Assembly (NCBI RefSeq): GCF_004364435.1
Contig: NZ_SOCT01000009.1
Location: 96,910-160,909, forward strand
Direction: 5' to 3'
DNA: 64,000 nt
DNA from: Pseudomonas sp. LP_7_YM
GTDB lineage: Bacteria; Pseudomonadota; Gammaproteobacteria; Pseudomonadales; Pseudomonadaceae
Both the position numbers and the translations under genes were made by a program. The notes beneath the pieces are model-generated. The model was given only the letters and a program-made list of their open reading frames with translations, made no database searches and was not told the DNA's origin. This document shows, in pieces, positions 1 through 10,096 of the stretch (its first letter is position 1; every line of letters begins with the position of its first letter).

Positions 1-1433
1 CCGAGTGTTTTGAGGCGGTGCAGCACCGAGAGTGCTTCTTCTGTCTGGGACATGATGAAGTTTTCGGTGATTTCCAGTTGCAGGCACTCGGGTTGCAATT
101 CGTACCGGGTAAGGAGTTGCTCGATACGGTTGAGCAGATTGGGCTGACGCAGCTGGGCCCCTGCCAGGTCAACCGAGAGCGAGCCGAAGACGTCGTAGGC
201 CCGGTTCCCCTGATGGAGTTGCTGACAGGCTGTTTCCAGCACCCATTCGCCGATCTGCAGGATCATGCCGTTTTCTTCTGCCAGAGGAATGAACCGCTCG
301 GGTGAGACTTCGCCGAACGTGGGATGGGTCCAGCGAAATAAGCGCTTCAGCCCCGACCAAACGTTGTGTCAGCAGGCTGACTTTAGGCTGGTAGGAGAGG
401 GTGAATTCGTTGCGCTCGATGGCGCGTCGTAGTTCATGCTCCAGCGCGATGCGCTCGCTGGCTTGGCGGTGAGATCACGGGTGTAACTTTCGACGCGGTT
501 GCGGCCTTTTGCCTTGGAGCGGTACATCGCGGCATCGGCGTTTTTGATGAGCGTGGCGACTTCGGCGCCGTCAGAGGGGAACAGCGCGGTGCCGATACTG
601 GTGCTGATGGAAACTCGTGCTCGCCGGCCTGGAAGGGCGCCGAGAAGCTGTTCAGCAGCGTGGTGGCAATGGCTTTGGAGTCGCTGCCGCTTTGCAGGCC
701 CGGGAGCAAGATAATGAATTCATCGCCGCCCAGTCGGGCGACGGTGTCGATATCGCGCAGGTTTTCCTTCAACCGTTGGGCGATGCCCTTGAGCAGCAAG
801 TCCCCGACCGGGTGTCCAAGGCTGTCATTGATGTGCTTGAAACGGTCCAGATCAAGAAACAGCACTGCGCCGACGCTTTGCGATTCGGTGCTGTGAGCAA
901 GGGCTGCCTGCAGGCGGTTCTCGAACAGTGTGCGGTTCGGCAGACCGGTCAGTGGGTCGTGGTGCGCTTGATAGTCGAGCTGCGCTTGAGCGTGTTTAAG
1001 GCTTGAGATATTGGTGAAGACTGCGACGAAATGAGTAATGAACCTGTCGCGGTTGCGCACCGCGCTGATGGTTAGCCAGCTAGGGTAAATTTCACCGTTC
1101 TTCACTACGATTACAGATTTCTCCCTGCCAGTGGCCTTCTGCAGTCAGTTGATACCACATGGCAGCGTAAAATGCGCTGTCGTGCAGTCCGGAGGCGAGC
1201 AGGTGGGGAGTCTTACCGAGGGCTTCGGCCTCGCTGTAGCCAGTGATTTCACTGGTAGCACGATTAACGGCGTTGATGTTGACGCGTGTCGGTGATAGTA
1301 CCCCTTCGGCCGTGCTCTCGATGAGCCCGCGATTGGTTCGGACCACCACCGCCAGAACGGTCGCTAGCAGCAGCCCTGCAAGCTCGTAAATCACGAGCGC
1401 CCGCCAGAATCGGGTCGGTTCGAAAGCGCGATC
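1..1433 (-). pseudogene. Decayed PAS-GGDEF-EAL cyclic-di-GMP gene, running off the left edge
   Basis: Read right to left, the pieces give a membrane helix (about 1394-1340), a PAS segment (to about 1105), a GGDEF domain with an intact GGDEF motif (about 1000-615), and the start of an EAL domain with the AEAL motif near 345 that continues to position 1. The family makes or breaks cyclic-di-GMP at the membrane. The frame changes about four times: one extra base near 1100, one missing near 613, one missing near 463 and one extra near 335. A TAA at 1434-1436 cuts off any N-terminus, so no start is left. It lies downstream of rpoD and its terminator. Four indels in 1.4 kb beside intact housekeeping genes suggest true decay, though I cannot exclude a local assembly fault. 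Confidence 0.8.
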
Positions 1434-1534
1434 TTATCGCCGGTTTTTCAGAGTCCACCTGCGGCAGCTCAGCCTCGAGTGTAGCTGTGCTTCAGGAAGG
1501 TGGCACACTGCCAAATACGTGTTCCCTGAAATGC

Positions 1535-1556
1535 AAAAAACCCCGGCATGCCGGGG
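1535..1556 (-). terminator. Rho-independent terminator of rpoD
   Basis: A perfect palindrome CCCCGGCATGCCGGGG (1541-1556) is followed on the minus strand by a run of six T (complement of 1535-1540). It lies 24 bases beyond the rpoD stop and would end the rpsU-dnaG-rpoD transcript. Confidence 0.85.
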
Positions 1557-1579
1557 ATCTTGTGGTAGGCGCGTTAAGC

Positions 1580-3424
<1,845 letters not shown>

Positions 3425-3491
3425 AACACCCTATCCACTGAAGGTCTTGGCGGGCAAAAAACAAGCCGAGGATTATACCCGAGCTCGGACC

Positions 3492-5462
3492 TCACGCGCC
3501 AGTTGAGGTCGGGGTTTGTGCAGGAACTTTGCGATTTAACAGGTTGAGCAGCTGAACTTTTTCCTCTGCGCTCAGCCCGGTCTGCCGTTCCTTCCTGATC
3601 AATTGATCCAGGCTTCGCTCGCGTTGGCGGGCGGACAAGCTAGTTATAGTGTCGAAAAACTGTTGTTCAAGGTTATCGGCCGAGATAAGCCATTCCTTTT
3701 CCGCAAGTTGTCGTAATAATCGTCCCTGATCGGTTCCATGCCAGCGAGCGATCAATTGCAGCGATCGCAGCTTGGGGTTTTTCTGCAACGCTTCGAGCAA
3801 TGCCACCAGCAACTGCGAGTAAACGTTGTCTTCGGCCGCAAAGTAACTGGTATCTTCCACCTTTTGCGACAGGTCAGGATGATGAAGCAACGTCCTGAGT
3901 GCTGTCAGTGTAGGAGGTTCGACGGTTGCCGGTGTCCGCGGGGCACGTGGTTCGTAGTCCGGGCGTTTACCGTTCCTGTCCCACTTCTTGCGCTTGTCCC
4001 ACGGTTTTTTATCCCATTTCGTCTGTTGCCCACCCGTTGCGCCAGGTGTCCATTGCTGCTGCGACTCATACGCATCGTGGGGTTGATAGTCGCCGTAATC
4101 AGGCACCGAATCGTAGTCGAAGCCCGGATCGTAAACCGGTTGTGTCTCCGGCGGAGCGCTTTGCACCAGTTGATTTACCGCTGCGGTGTCCAGCCCGGTA
4201 ATTTCCTTAAGCCGGCGACGCATAAGCTCGCGCAAGTTGGCGCCCGGGACTTTTTCGATCAGTGGCGCAGCCAGGGTGACCATATGCGCCTTGCCTTCCA
4301 GCGAGCGTGGATCTGCTTCTTTGGTTAACTGCTCGAAAAAATAGTCGGCCAGCGGTTGCGCGTGCTGGTTGATCCTTGCCTTGAACGCATCGGTACCTTC
4401 GGCGCGAACCAGCGTGTCCGGGTCTTCACCTTCGGGTAAAAACAGAAAGCGCGCGCGGCGACCATCCTGAAGGCTGGTAAGTGTTGCCTCCAGCGCTCGC
4501 CATGCGGCATTGCGCCCTGCCTGGTCTCCGTCGAAGCAGAACAGAACGTTTGGCACTACGCGAAACAGCCTTTTAAGGTGCTCTTCGCTGGTGGCGGTGC
4601 CCAATGTTGCGACAGCGTTGCGCAAGCCTTGCTGCGCCAGCGCAATGACGTCCATGTAGCCTTCAACAACGATGATTTCGTCAAGGTTGCGATTGTATTT
4701 GCGCGCCTCGAACAGGCCGTACAGCTCCTGGCCCTTGTGAAATACCGGCGTCTCGGGCGAGTTCAGATACTTCGGTTTGTCGTCACCCAGTACGCGACCG
4801 CCAAAAGCAATGACCCGACCCCGACTGTCGCGAATGGGAAACATCACTCGGTCGCGAAAGCGGTCGTAACGCTTGCCGGTTTCGGCATTCTCAATCAGCA
4901 GGCCGGCATCGATCATGGCCTTTTGCTGAAGAGTGTCGCTGCTCAAATGCTTGTACAGATTGTCCCAGCCGGGCGGGGCGAACCCCAGCCCGAAATCGCG
5001 GGCAATTTCGCCCGAGAGGCCACGGCCTTTCAGGTAGTCCACTGCGAATTTGCGTGTCGGGTGACTTTTCAGTGCGGCACGGTAAAAGTCGGCGGCAGCA
5101 GTCAATAGCGGGTAAAGCGGCGAATCAGTAGGCTGTCGGGGCTTTTGGCCTCTGACGCCCTGTTCGCGGGGTACCTCCATGCCAGCGGCTTTGGCCAGTT
5201 CCTCGACTGCCTGGGGGAAATCCAGATTGTCGTGGTCCATGATGAAGCCAAGGGCATTGCCACCTGCGCCACAACCAAAACAGTAGTAGAACTGCTTGTC
5301 AGGGCTGACGCTGAACGAGGGTGTCTTTTCCTTGTGGAAAGGGCAGCAGGCACTGAAATTCTTGCCGGTTTTCTTTAATTGAACGCGAGAGCTGACAACA
5401 TCGACGATGTCGGTGCGGTTCAGAAGGTCGTCAATAAAACCTTGGGGAATCAGTCCGGCCAT
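3492..5462 (-). CDS. dnaG: DNA primase DnaG
   Basis: DnaG makes the RNA primers that start leading and Okazaki strands, working with DnaB helicase. The 656-residue protein begins with a CHC2-type zinc ribbon (CCPFHKEKTPSFS followed by FYYCFGCGAGG, about residues 38-65), then the primase core and TOPRIM fold (DEIIVVEGYMDVIAL and the acidic FCFDGDQAGR, about residues 260-315), a charged linker (WDKKPWDKRKKWDRNGKR) and a C-terminal helicase-binding domain. It sits between rpsU and rpoD as in the classical macromolecular synthesis operon, which couples translation, replication and transcription genes. Confidence 0.97.
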   Translation of the reverse strand: MAGLIPQGFIDDLLNRTDIVDVVSSRVQLKKTGKNFSACCPFHKEKTPSFSVSPDKQFYYCFGCGAGGNALGFIMDHDNLDFPQAVEELAKAAGMEVPREQGVRGQKPRQPTDSPLYPLLTAAADFYRAALKSHPTRKFAVDYLKGRGLSGEIARDFGLGFAPPGWDNLYKHLSSDTLQQKAMIDAGLLIENAETGKRYDRFRDRVMFPIRDSRGRVIAFGGRVLGDDKPKYLNSPETPVFHKGQELYGLFEARKYNRNLDEIIVVEGYMDVIALAQQGLRNAVATLGTATSEEHLKRLFRVVPNVLFCFDGDQAGRNAAWRALEATLTSLQDGRRARFLFLPEGEDPDTLVRAEGTDAFKARINQHAQPLADYFFEQLTKEADPRSLEGKAHMVTLAAPLIEKVPGANLRELMRRRLKEITGLDTAAVNQLVQSAPPETQPVYDPGFDYDSVPDYGDYQPHDAYESQQQWTPGATGGQQTKWDKKPWDKRKKWDRNGKRPDYEPRAPRTPATVEPPTLTALRTLLHHPDLSQKVEDTSYFAAEDNVYSQLLVALLEALQKNPKLRSLQLIARWHGTDQGRLLRQLAEKEWLISADNLEQQFFDTITSLSARQRERSLDQLIRKERQTGLSAEEKVQLLNLLNRKVPAQTPTSTGA

Positions 5463-5656
5463 GGCGTTCTCATCATCAGGCGCCCCGCCAGAAAGATCAT
5501 GGCGAATCCAAAGCGTAACGACGGTGCTTGGTCAGTGTAGACGGTTAACGCTGCCTGAATCAGGCTGAAAGAGTTAGACGGATTTTGTCTTGCCGCATCC
5601 GCGACATCGACAGTCTCTATCTGTGCTGCGTGGAGCTAAAACTGCAACTGCCGACA

Positions 5657-5676
5657 GCCCGGCTTTAAGACCGGGC
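5657..5676 (-). terminator. Hairpin between rpsU and dnaG, probable attenuating terminator
   Basis: Arms GCCCGG (5657-5662) and CCGGGC (5671-5676) enclose an 8-base loop. It lies 30 bases past the rpsU stop and about 195 bases before dnaG. The E. coli rpsU-dnaG-rpoD operon has a partial terminator at this place, lowering dnaG relative to rpsU. The stem is short and no clean T run follows, so the function is inferred from position. Confidence 0.5.
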
Positions 5677-5705
5677 AAGGCAGAAGCTTGCAACGGACGC
5701 CTGTA

Positions 5706-5921
5706 TTAATACAGACGAACGGCGCGGCGCTGTTCGCGCTGAACTTTCTTGGCGTGACGTTTAACAGCAGCAGCTGCCATACGCTTACGCTTGGAAGTTG
5801 GCTTCTCGTAAAATTCGCGGCTACGAACTTCGGCCAGAGTGCCGGCTTTCTCGCAGGAGCGCTTGAAACGACGCAGAGCTACGTCGAAGGGTTCATTCTC
5901 TTTAACTTTGACGGCTGGCAT
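5706..5921 (-). CDS. rpsU: 30S ribosomal protein S21
   Basis: S21 is a small basic protein of the 30S subunit that helps mRNA binding at initiation. The 71 residues match the family length, with the conserved start PAVKVKENEPFDVALRRFKR and a Lys/Arg-rich C-terminal tail (KRKRMAAAAVKRHAKKVQRE). It is the first gene of the rpsU-dnaG-rpoD operon and is divergent from tsaD. A sigma-70-like promoter is visible about 80 bases upstream (6002-6030). Confidence 0.97.
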   Translation of the reverse strand: MPAVKVKENEPFDVALRRFKRSCEKAGTLAEVRSREFYEKPTSKRKRMAAAAVKRHAKKVQREQRRAVRLY

Positions 5922-6001
5922 CCAGAGCTACCTTCATTCATTACCGGGGTCGACGCCTCGCACAACACTTGCACTAAGTACGCCGGTTTTAAGGGTTGCG
6001 G

Positions 6002-6030
6002 ATGTTAACCCCTCGGCGCGAGGAATGCAA
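6002..6030 (-). promoter_or_regulatory. Sigma-70-like promoter for the rpsU-dnaG-rpoD operon
   Basis: On the minus strand a -35 TTGCAT (complement of 6025-6030), a 17-base spacer and a -10 TAACAT (complement of 6002-6007) face rpsU. Transcription would start near 5995, leaving a leader of roughly 75 bases. The -10 is a moderate match, so this is a prediction from spacing and position. Confidence 0.5.
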
Positions 6031-6116
6031 AGCCTCTGATCGAAAACCGCTGGTCGCAGGCCTGAGCGGCGACTATTATGCGCGCCTTCGAATTTAGCCT
6101 CTACAAGGCGTACCCC

Positions 6117-7142
6117 ATGCTAGTACTGGGATTGGAAACTTCCTGCGACGAGACCGGCGTTGCGCTGTACGACAGCGAACGCGGCCTGCTCGCCGATGCA
6201 TTATTCAGCCAGATCGACCTGCACCGCGTTTATGGCGGTGTGGTGCCTGAACTGGCCTCCCGCGATCACGTAAAACGCATGCTGCCCTTGATTCGTCAGG
6301 TTTTGGCCGAGGCCGACTGTGCCGCCACCGAGATCGATGCGATTGCTTATACAGCAGGTCCTGGCCTGGTCGGAGCGCTGCTGGTTGGGGCTTCCTGTGC
6401 CCAGGCGCTGGCCTTTGCCTGGGATATTCCGGCGCTGGGCGTTCACCACATGGAAGGCCATTTGCTGGCCCCCATGCTGGAAGCGCAACCACCTGAGTTT
6501 CCGTTCGTCGCTTTGTTGGTTTCAGGTGGTCACACACAGCTGGTGCGGGTCGATGGCATCGGCCTGTATGAGCTTTTGGGCGAGACACTGGATGACGCTG
6601 CCGGTGAAGCGTTCGACAAGACCGCGAAGATGATGGGCCTTCATTACCCTGGTGGTCCCGAGATTTCCCGGCTGGCGCTCAGCGGAGTGGCTGGTCGGTT
6701 TACCTTCCCGCGACCCATGACCGATCGCCCCGGTCTGGATTTCAGCTTCAGCGGTCTGAAAACCTTCGCGCTGAACACCTGGCAGCAATGCCAAAGCGCT
6801 GGGGACGACGGCGAGCAAACCCGTTGCGACATCGCGCTGGCCTTCCAGCAGGCGGTGGTGGAGACTCTGACCATCAAGTGCAAACGTGCCCTTAAGCAAA
6901 CTGGGCTCAAGCGTCTGGTAATCGCCGGGGGCGTAAGCGCGAACAAGGCTTTGCGTCAATCCCTTGAGCAGATGCTCGGTGGCCTTGGTGGCAATGTGTA
7001 TTACGCCCGGCCCGAGTTCTGCACCGACAACGGGGCGATGATCGCCTTCGCTGGGTGCCAGCGCCTGCAGGCGGGGCAGAAAGAAAGCCTGAGCATCAGC
7101 GTTCAGGCTCGCTGGCCGATGGAGCAATTGCCAGGTCTTTGA
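6117..7142 (+). CDS. tsaD: tRNA N6-adenosine threonylcarbamoyltransferase TsaD
   Basis: TsaD, with TsaB and TsaE, transfers threonylcarbamoyl from threonylcarbamoyl-AMP to A37 of tRNAs that read ANN codons. The 341-residue protein starts MLVLGLETSCDETGVALYD, has the metal-binding HHMEGH (residues ~110-116), and the ASKHA nucleotide-binding segments VSGGHTQLV and IAGGVSANKALR. The start at 6117 is preferred over an upstream ATG at 6078 because it matches the family N-terminus. The gene is divergent from rpsU and is followed by a bidirectional terminator shared with plsY. Confidence 0.97.
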   Translation: MLVLGLETSCDETGVALYDSERGLLADALFSQIDLHRVYGGVVPELASRDHVKRMLPLIRQVLAEADCAATEIDAIAYTAGPGLVGALLVGASCAQALAFAWDIPALGVHHMEGHLLAPMLEAQPPEFPFVALLVSGGHTQLVRVDGIGLYELLGETLDDAAGEAFDKTAKMMGLHYPGGPEISRLALSGVAGRFTFPRPMTDRPGLDFSFSGLKTFALNTWQQCQSAGDDGEQTRCDIALAFQQAVVETLTIKCKRALKQTGLKRLVIAGGVSANKALRQSLEQMLGGLGGNVYYARPEFCTDNGAMIAFAGCQRLQAGQKESLSISVQARWPMEQLPGL

Positions 7143-7159
7143 TGAATAACAGTGTGATG

Positions 7160-7184
7160 AAAAAAGGCTCGAATGAGCCTTTTT
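7160..7184. terminator. Bidirectional terminator between tsaD and plsY
   Basis: The sequence AAAAAGGCTC, GAAT loop, GAGCCTTTTT forms a 10-bp hairpin with A and T runs on both sides. It serves tsaD on the plus strand and plsY on the minus strand, which converge here. Confidence 0.85.
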
Positions 7185-7196
7185 CAGTTTTTGCAT

Positions 7197-7766
7197 TCAG
7201 AAATGCCGTTCGCGCCCGGCAAACAGGTCGCGTAGATTGCCGCGGTGGCGCCATACGATCAGCAAGGTCAGCAGACTCATGGGCATCAGCGCATGAGGCT
7301 CCTGCCAGGCCAGCAGCGGCAGGGTTAACGGCGTGGCGATCAGCGATGCCAGAGAACTGGTTCGAGTGAGATAAAAGGTCAGCAGCCAGGTCGTGATCGC
7401 AAGCAAGGCGGCAGGCGGGTAAAGACCCAACAGCATGCCTGCAGCGGTGGCGACGCCTTTGCCGCCACGGAAACGAAAGTACAGTGGAAAGAGATGGCCG
7501 AGCACGGCATAAAGTCCGACCCAGGCTTGCTGACGAGGGTCGAGCCCGGCTGCTGCGGCGATCAGCACCGGGAGCAAACCTTTGCAGGCGTCGCCGATCA
7601 GGGTCAGGATAGCGAGCTTCCTGCCGGCCAGACGTAGCATGTTGGTGGCGCCTGCGTTGCCCGAGCCACTGACACGTGGGTCCGGACTGCCAGTGATGCG
7701 GCTGAGCAGGATGGCGAAGGACAGCGAGCCGAGCAGGTAGGCGAGGATCGCCAGTAACCAAAACAT
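7197..7766 (-). CDS. plsY: Glycerol-3-phosphate acyltransferase PlsY
   Basis: PlsY moves acyl groups from acyl-phosphate (made by PlsX) to glycerol-3-phosphate at the inner membrane, the first step of phospholipid synthesis. The 189-residue protein is almost entirely membrane helices and has the three conserved loops: SGNAGATNMLR, FRFRGGKGVATA and a C-terminal IVWRHRGNLRDLFAG. I chose the ATG at 7766 (MFWLLAILAYLLGS); another in-frame start lies three codons upstream. It converges on tsaD and is divergent from folB. Confidence 0.95.
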   Translation of the reverse strand: MFWLLAILAYLLGSLSFAILLSRITGSPDPRVSGSGNAGATNMLRLAGRKLAILTLIGDACKGLLPVLIAAAAGLDPRQQAWVGLYAVLGHLFPLYFRFRGGKGVATAAGMLLGLYPPAALLAITTWLLTFYLTRTSSLASLIATPLTLPLLAWQEPHALMPMSLLTLLIVWRHRGNLRDLFAGRERHF

Positions 7767-7840
7767 GCTAACCATTCCGGGCGGGGATGCCCTGATTCTA
7801 ACGGCGCATTGCGCCCTTGTCGTGCAGCGGAGAGAAAGGC

Positions 7841-8194
7841 TTGGACAGAGTTTTCATTGAGGGTCTGGAGGTCGATACGGTGATCGGTGCCTACGACTGG
7901 GAGCGCGGCATTCGTCAGTGCCTGCGTCTGGACCTGAGTTTTGCCTGGGACATTCGGCCGGCAGCGGCGGGTGACGACCTGAGCAAGGCACTTGACTACG
8001 CCAGCGTCTCCACGCGGATTCAGGCTTTTGCCGAGGTCTCGCAATTCCAGTTGGTCGAAACCTTTGCCGAGCGTCTGACCGAGGTGTTGATGAGTGAATT
8101 CAATATCCCCTGGCTGCACTTGAAGCTGACCAAGCCCGGAGCCGTGCCAGCGGCCAAGGGTGTAGGCGTGGAGATTGAGCGCGGATGTCGCTGA
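7841..8194 (+). CDS. folB: Dihydroneopterin aldolase FolB
   Basis: FolB splits 7,8-dihydroneopterin into 6-hydroxymethyl-dihydropterin and glycolaldehyde in folate synthesis. The 117-residue protein begins MDRVFIEGLEVDTVIGAYDW, with the conserved IGAYDWERG and the C-terminal KLTKPGAVPAAKGVGVEIER. The start is a TTG at 7841 preceded by GGAGAGAAAGG; the GTG at 7817 would add eight residues foreign to the family. It overlaps folK by ten bases, so the two consecutive folate steps are translationally coupled. Confidence 0.93.
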   Translation: MDRVFIEGLEVDTVIGAYDWERGIRQCLRLDLSFAWDIRPAAAGDDLSKALDYASVSTRIQAFAEVSQFQLVETFAERLTEVLMSEFNIPWLHLKLTKPGAVPAAKGVGVEIERGCR

Positions 8195-8712
8195 CACGAA
8201 TTTTTCTGGGCCTGGGTAGCAATATCGACCGTCACCAGCACCTGTGTGCCGGACTCGATGCGCTAGCCGAGATCCTCACCGATATGTCCTGCTCGCCGGT
8301 ATTCGAGAGTCATCCGGTGGGGATCAAGAGTGGGCCCTTTATCAATCTGGTGGTATCGGCGCTGACTGATCTGCCATTGATCGAACTGGATCGTCGCCTG
8401 AAATTCATCGAAGCCGACAATGGTCGCTATGCGCCGGCCCGTAAGGGTTTGCCGCTGGATATCGATGTGTTGCTGTATGGCGACCAGGTGGGCAACTTCG
8501 ACGGATTGATTCTGCCGCGTGCGGAGATTCTGAAGAATGCCTTCGTGCTGTGGCCTTTGTCTCTGATCGCGCCTGAACAAGTGCACCCGGCAGCAGGCAT
8601 GACGGTCGCCCGCTTGTGGGAAAACGCTCAAATTGACCAGCAGCTTTGGCCGGTCGGGTTTGAGTGGCGAGGTGAGCAGCTGACGCCGGCTGCGATGTTG
8701 CCCCCGATTTAG
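8185..8712 (+). CDS. folK: 6-hydroxymethyl-7,8-dihydropterin pyrophosphokinase FolK
   Basis: FolK transfers pyrophosphate from ATP to hydroxymethyl-dihydropterin, the product of FolB encoded just before it. The 175-residue protein shows the family N-terminus FLGLGSNIDR, the central motif LIELDRRLKFIEADNGR and the catalytic stretch PLDIDVLLYGD with two aspartates that bind magnesium. The ATG at 8185 lies inside folB. Pseudomonads usually carry a second folK elsewhere, so this copy need not be the only one. Confidence 0.92.
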   Translation: MSLTRIFLGLGSNIDRHQHLCAGLDALAEILTDMSCSPVFESHPVGIKSGPFINLVVSALTDLPLIELDRRLKFIEADNGRYAPARKGLPLDIDVLLYGDQVGNFDGLILPRAEILKNAFVLWPLSLIAPEQVHPAAGMTVARLWENAQIDQQLWPVGFEWRGEQLTPAAMLPPI

Positions 8713-8785
8713 CCGGCATCCCCCGTTCACCTTGGCAGTGAGGTCACTGCCACACGGGGCCGCGAAATCCCGCAGTGTCATGCAC

Positions 8786-10015
8786 TCAAGCTTGATATGT
8801 CGCCTTATAAACCGTCAGCGTATCCAGCCGCTCCCGTTTAAGCGCCTCGCCCAGTTGCTGCCCTTGATAACCCTTGTCCAGCAGCGGCTGCACGGATACT
8901 CGTCTGGCTGCATCGGCCGCGCCTCGCAGGTATTCAGCCTGTGGATAGCTGCGATACTCGAATCCCCTACGGCCTCGCGCGTCCATTTCGCACGCGACGA
9001 TGAACTCCTCGAAACGCTGGGGACGGCGGTAGACGTCGAAACTTTGCAACAGGTCGAGCAAGGTCGAAGGCCGCAATTCCAGCGCGCGATGACCGTGGGT
9101 GTGATATTCGCCGACCAGTAGCGCCAGTTCCTGGCAATCCCTTGGCACCTTGAAGCGCAGGCTAACGGCCTTGATGGCTTTGAGTCCCTTTTGCTCGTGT
9201 GCGATATGCCGGGGCCACTCCTCCTCAGGAGTCAGTCCTTTGCCCAGGTCGTGCAGCAGGCAGGCCCAGCGGACCGCAAGCGGCTGGTGGTGCAGCGCTG
9301 ACTGATGCACAACGCCAAGCACGTGCAGGCCGGTGTCGATTTCCGGGTGATGGGCTTCGGGTTGAGGCACGCCGAACAGCGCATCGATTTCCGGCATCAG
9401 CACTTTGAGCGCCCCGCATTCGCGCAGAACCTGAATAAACACCTGCGGCTCCCGTTCCATCAGTGCGCGGGAAATCTCTTTCCAGCTGCGCTCCGGGGTC
9501 AGCGCTTCCAGCTCACCCGATGCGCTGAGCTGGCGCATCAAGGACAGCGTTTCGGGGGCGATGATGAAACCTTCGGGTGCATACCGGGCTGCAAAGCGGG
9601 CGACCCGCAACACTCGCAAAGGGTCTTCCGCGAACGCTGGAGAAACGTGGCGCAAGATGCGTTCCTGCAAGTCGCGCTGCCCTTGGTAGGGGTCTGTCAG
9701 ATGACCCTCTTTGTCTTCGGCGATGGCATTGATCGTCAAGTCGCGGCGGATCAGGTCCTGTTCCAGGGTAACGTCTGGGGAGGCGTGAAACACAAACCCG
9801 CCATACCCGCGTCCGGTCTTGCGCTCTGTGCGCGCTAGCGCATATTCCTCGCCGGTCAGAGGATGCAGAAATACCGGAAAGTCCGTCCCTACGGGGCGAT
9901 AGCCCTTGACCAGCATTTCATCGGTCGTCGCGCCGACCACGACCCAATCAGTGTCCGCAACCGTTTTACCAAGCAGGCGATCGCGAACGGCGCCGCCAAC
10001 TTTATAGATCTGCAT
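8786..10015 (-). CDS. cca: CCA tRNA nucleotidyltransferase / phosphohydrolase
   Basis: Cca adds or repairs the 3' CCA end of tRNAs without a template. The 409-residue protein has the class II nucleotidyltransferase N-terminus MQIYKVGGAVRDRLLGK, catalytic aspartates in DTDWVVVG, the RRDLTINAIA motif, and a C-terminal HD phosphohydrolase domain (RWACLLHDLGKG, and a further conserved EYHTHGHRA). The ATG at 10015 has GGAGG seven bases upstream and is preferred to an upstream alternative. It is convergent with folK and 82 bases from the ycgB gene. Confidence 0.95.
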   Translation of the reverse strand: MQIYKVGGAVRDRLLGKTVADTDWVVVGATTDEMLVKGYRPVGTDFPVFLHPLTGEEYALARTERKTGRGYGGFVFHASPDVTLEQDLIRRDLTINAIAEDKEGHLTDPYQGQRDLQERILRHVSPAFAEDPLRVLRVARFAARYAPEGFIIAPETLSLMRQLSASGELEALTPERSWKEISRALMEREPQVFIQVLRECGALKVLMPEIDALFGVPQPEAHHPEIDTGLHVLGVVHQSALHHQPLAVRWACLLHDLGKGLTPEEEWPRHIAHEQKGLKAIKAVSLRFKVPRDCQELALLVGEYHTHGHRALELRPSTLLDLLQSFDVYRRPQRFEEFIVACEMDARGRRGFEYRSYPQAEYLRGAADAARRVSVQPLLDKGYQGQQLGEALKRERLDTLTVYKATYQA

Positions 10016-10096
10016 AAAAAACCTCCGTGAGCGCGACAGGATAAACCTAACGTCGCGCCTGTGGAGGTGCATTTTTCTCAGGTCCCGCTTTGGTCT

